Source of the DNA: an uncultured Saprospiraceae bacterium | GTDB taxonomy: Bacteria > Bacteroidota > Bacteroidia > Chitinophagales > Saprospiraceae | Assembly: GCA_937921525.1 (NCBI GenBank) | Contig: CAKZUM010000103.1 | Span: 1-8,114 of the forward strand | Direction of reading: 5' to 3' | Length of the DNA: 8,114 nt | In this document: positions 7,345-8,114 of the stretch, piece after piece | How the letters are laid out: each line of letters opens with the position of its first letter | How positions within the stretch are numbered: position 1 is the first letter of the stretch | Made by a program: the position numbers and the translations under genes | Notes under the pieces: generated by a model | The model's input: the letters and a program-made list of their open reading frames with translations, nothing else | Told to the model about the DNA's origin: nothing | Database searches by the model: none

Positions 7345-7408
7345 AACCACATAGGTACATAGATCACATAGTAGGTTATAGCTATGTGATCTATGTACCT
7401 ATGTGGTT
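7345..7408. repeat. Perfect 27-bp inverted repeat with ACATAG words
   Basis: 7345-7371 and 7382-7408 are exact reverse complements around a 10-nt loop. Each arm contains ACATAG three times; in the left arm they are at 7349-7354, 7357-7362 and 7366-7371, spaced 8 and 9 bp. The right arm ends 19 bp before the rsmD start, so a transcript running from msrB into rsmD would carry this very stable hairpin just before the rsmD initiation site. Only two bases follow before the sequence diverges, and there is no T-tract after the right arm. I see no target-site or transposase evidence. Confidence 0.93.
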
Positions 7409-7427
7409 TATAATTTCAAACCAATGT

Positions 7428-7964
7428 ATGCGTATAATAGGAGGCCAATTCAAAGGAAGAAAATTTTTCCCACCAGCCAAAAACTGGCCTACTCGACCCA
7501 CCACTGATTTTGCCAAAGAAGGTCTATTTAATATCATTCATAATAATTTTGATTTTGAAGACTTAAAAGTGCTTGACCTCTTTGGAGGTACTGGCAATCA
7601 TAGTTATGAATTTATTTCTAGAGGATGTACCGATGTGACTTATGTTGATAAATTCGGCGGCTGTGTCGCTTTTGTCAAAAAAACAGCAGCCACCTTAGAT
7701 ATAGAAGATCACATAAGAATTGTCAAGAGTGATGTATTCAAATTTATGAAACGCGAAACCCAACAATTTGATTACATCTTCGCAGGCCCGCCCTACCCCT
7801 TACCTACTTTAAACACCATCCCCGATAAAATATTTGAGCATGATCTACTAAAAGAAGGTGGCTGGTTTGTGCTAGAGCATAATCCAAATCATGCTTTTGA
7901 AAATCACCCAAGATTTAAGGAAGTTCGGAACTATGGAAAGACTTTGTTTAGTATCTTTGAGTAA
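7428..7964 (+). CDS. rsmD: 16S rRNA (guanine(966)-N2)-methyltransferase RsmD
   Basis: The enzyme methylates N2 of a guanine in helix 31 of 16S rRNA with S-adenosylmethionine during 30S assembly in the cytoplasm. It has 178 residues from ATG 7428. The N-terminus MRIIGGQFKGRKF and RPTTDFAKEGLFN (23-35) are RsmD signatures. Motif I is DLFGGTGNHSYEFISRG (50-66) for SAM binding, with acidic D74 and D102 as expected SAM contacts. The catalytic motif, normally (D/N)PP(F/Y), reads GPPY here (120-123), with Gly in place of the acidic or amide residue. An in-frame GTG at 7386 would add 14 residues, but those codons lie in the right arm of the inverted repeat, so I reject it. It is probably functional, but the GPPY change leaves some doubt about activity. 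Confidence 0.92.
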   Translation: MRIIGGQFKGRKFFPPAKNWPTRPTTDFAKEGLFNIIHNNFDFEDLKVLDLFGGTGNHSYEFISRGCTDVTYVDKFGGCVAFVKKTAATLDIEDHIRIVKSDVFKFMKRETQQFDYIFAGPPYPLPTLNTIPDKIFEHDLLKEGGWFVLEHNPNHAFENHPRFKEVRNYGKTLFSIFE

Positions 7965-7971
7965 TGAATGT

Positions 7972-8076
7972 CCAGAAGTCAGAGGTCAGATCGTTCTAGT
8001 TAGCTTACGCTAACGGAACTGTCAGAAGTCAGATTTATAATGTTGACTACCTAGCGTTCTGACAGCGTAGCGTTCT
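7972..8076. repeat. Mixed direct and inverted repeat cluster downstream of rsmD
   Basis: Period-7 words GTCAGAR occur in two pairs, GTCAGAG-GTCAGAT at 7978-7991 and GTCAGAA-GTCAGAT at 8021-8034. Between them is a hairpin, 7993-8019, with paired GTTC/GAAC and GTTAGC/GCTAAC and a TTAC loop. CTGTCAGAA (8019-8027) pairs exactly with TTCTGACAG (8057-8065). TAGCGTTCT occurs at 8052-8060 and 8068-8076. No coding region is apparent. The cluster may continue beyond 8114. Confidence 0.7.
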
Positions 8077-8114
8077 ATTTAGAAATATCTTGGTGTAACT
8101 ACTTTTGAAACTTC

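Noticed and set aside
7386..7427. GTG start giving rsmD a 14-residue N-terminal extension
   Set aside because: The extra codons lie in and just after the right arm of the inverted repeat, and the RsmD family starts at MRIIGG.
122..7975. Shared 9-mer AATGTCCAG at 122-130 and 7967-7975 as possible ends of a mobile element
   Set aside because: A 9-bp match is expected by chance many times in 8 kb, there is no transposase between, and the genes inside are ordinary chromosomal ones.

Overview
The window looks like chromosomal DNA of a member of the Bacteroidota, possibly a Saprospiria- or Cytophagia-like lineage. Four observations support this. The DNA is AT-rich. There are no Shine-Dalgarno sequences, and A-rich leaders precede the starts instead. 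One promoter fits the Bacteroidota TTTG / TAnnTTTG pattern. Several proteins have a Bacteroidota look, such as the RsmD variant and lipoproteins with short VAC or FSC lipoboxes. The genus cannot be fixed from the sequence alone. I see no phage, transposase, CRISPR array, tRNA or rRNA.

Layout: positions 1-194 are non-coding and hold a large period-7 inverted repeat and a second short period-7 array. Positions 195-2411 (+) encode a complete monomeric NADP-dependent isocitrate dehydrogenase, followed by a strong, probably bidirectional terminator (2434-2483). Positions 2484-2690 hold a long nested hairpin built from a degenerate 6-bp word. A two-gene minus-strand operon follows. Its first gene is an SGLT-type sodium/solute symporter (5491-3875). 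Eleven bases later comes a class-V-fold PLP enzyme related to EgtE and isopenicillin-N epimerase (3863-2691). Divergent from this operon, behind a recognisable promoter, is a two-domain lipoprotein with a CARDB-like C-terminus (5685-6644). It is followed by a lipoprotein-type methionine sulfoxide reductase B (6787-7317), a perfect 27-bp inverted repeat (7345-7408), and a 16S rRNA methyltransferase RsmD (7428-7964). The right end (7965-8114) is repeat-rich and non-coding.

The genes are mostly housekeeping or ordinary accessory functions: central carbon and NADPH supply, sugar uptake, PLP chemistry, envelope repair of oxidised methionine, and ribosome modification. No dedicated multi-gene novel system is evident.

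The most unusual material is between the genes. Four intergenic gaps hold degenerate tandem arrays of 6-9 bp words, in three cases folded into clear inverted repeats. The words differ (AGAGYAG, AACTTC, ACATAG, GTCAGAR), but the architecture is the same. This recurring architecture with changing sequence is the main observation to follow up.
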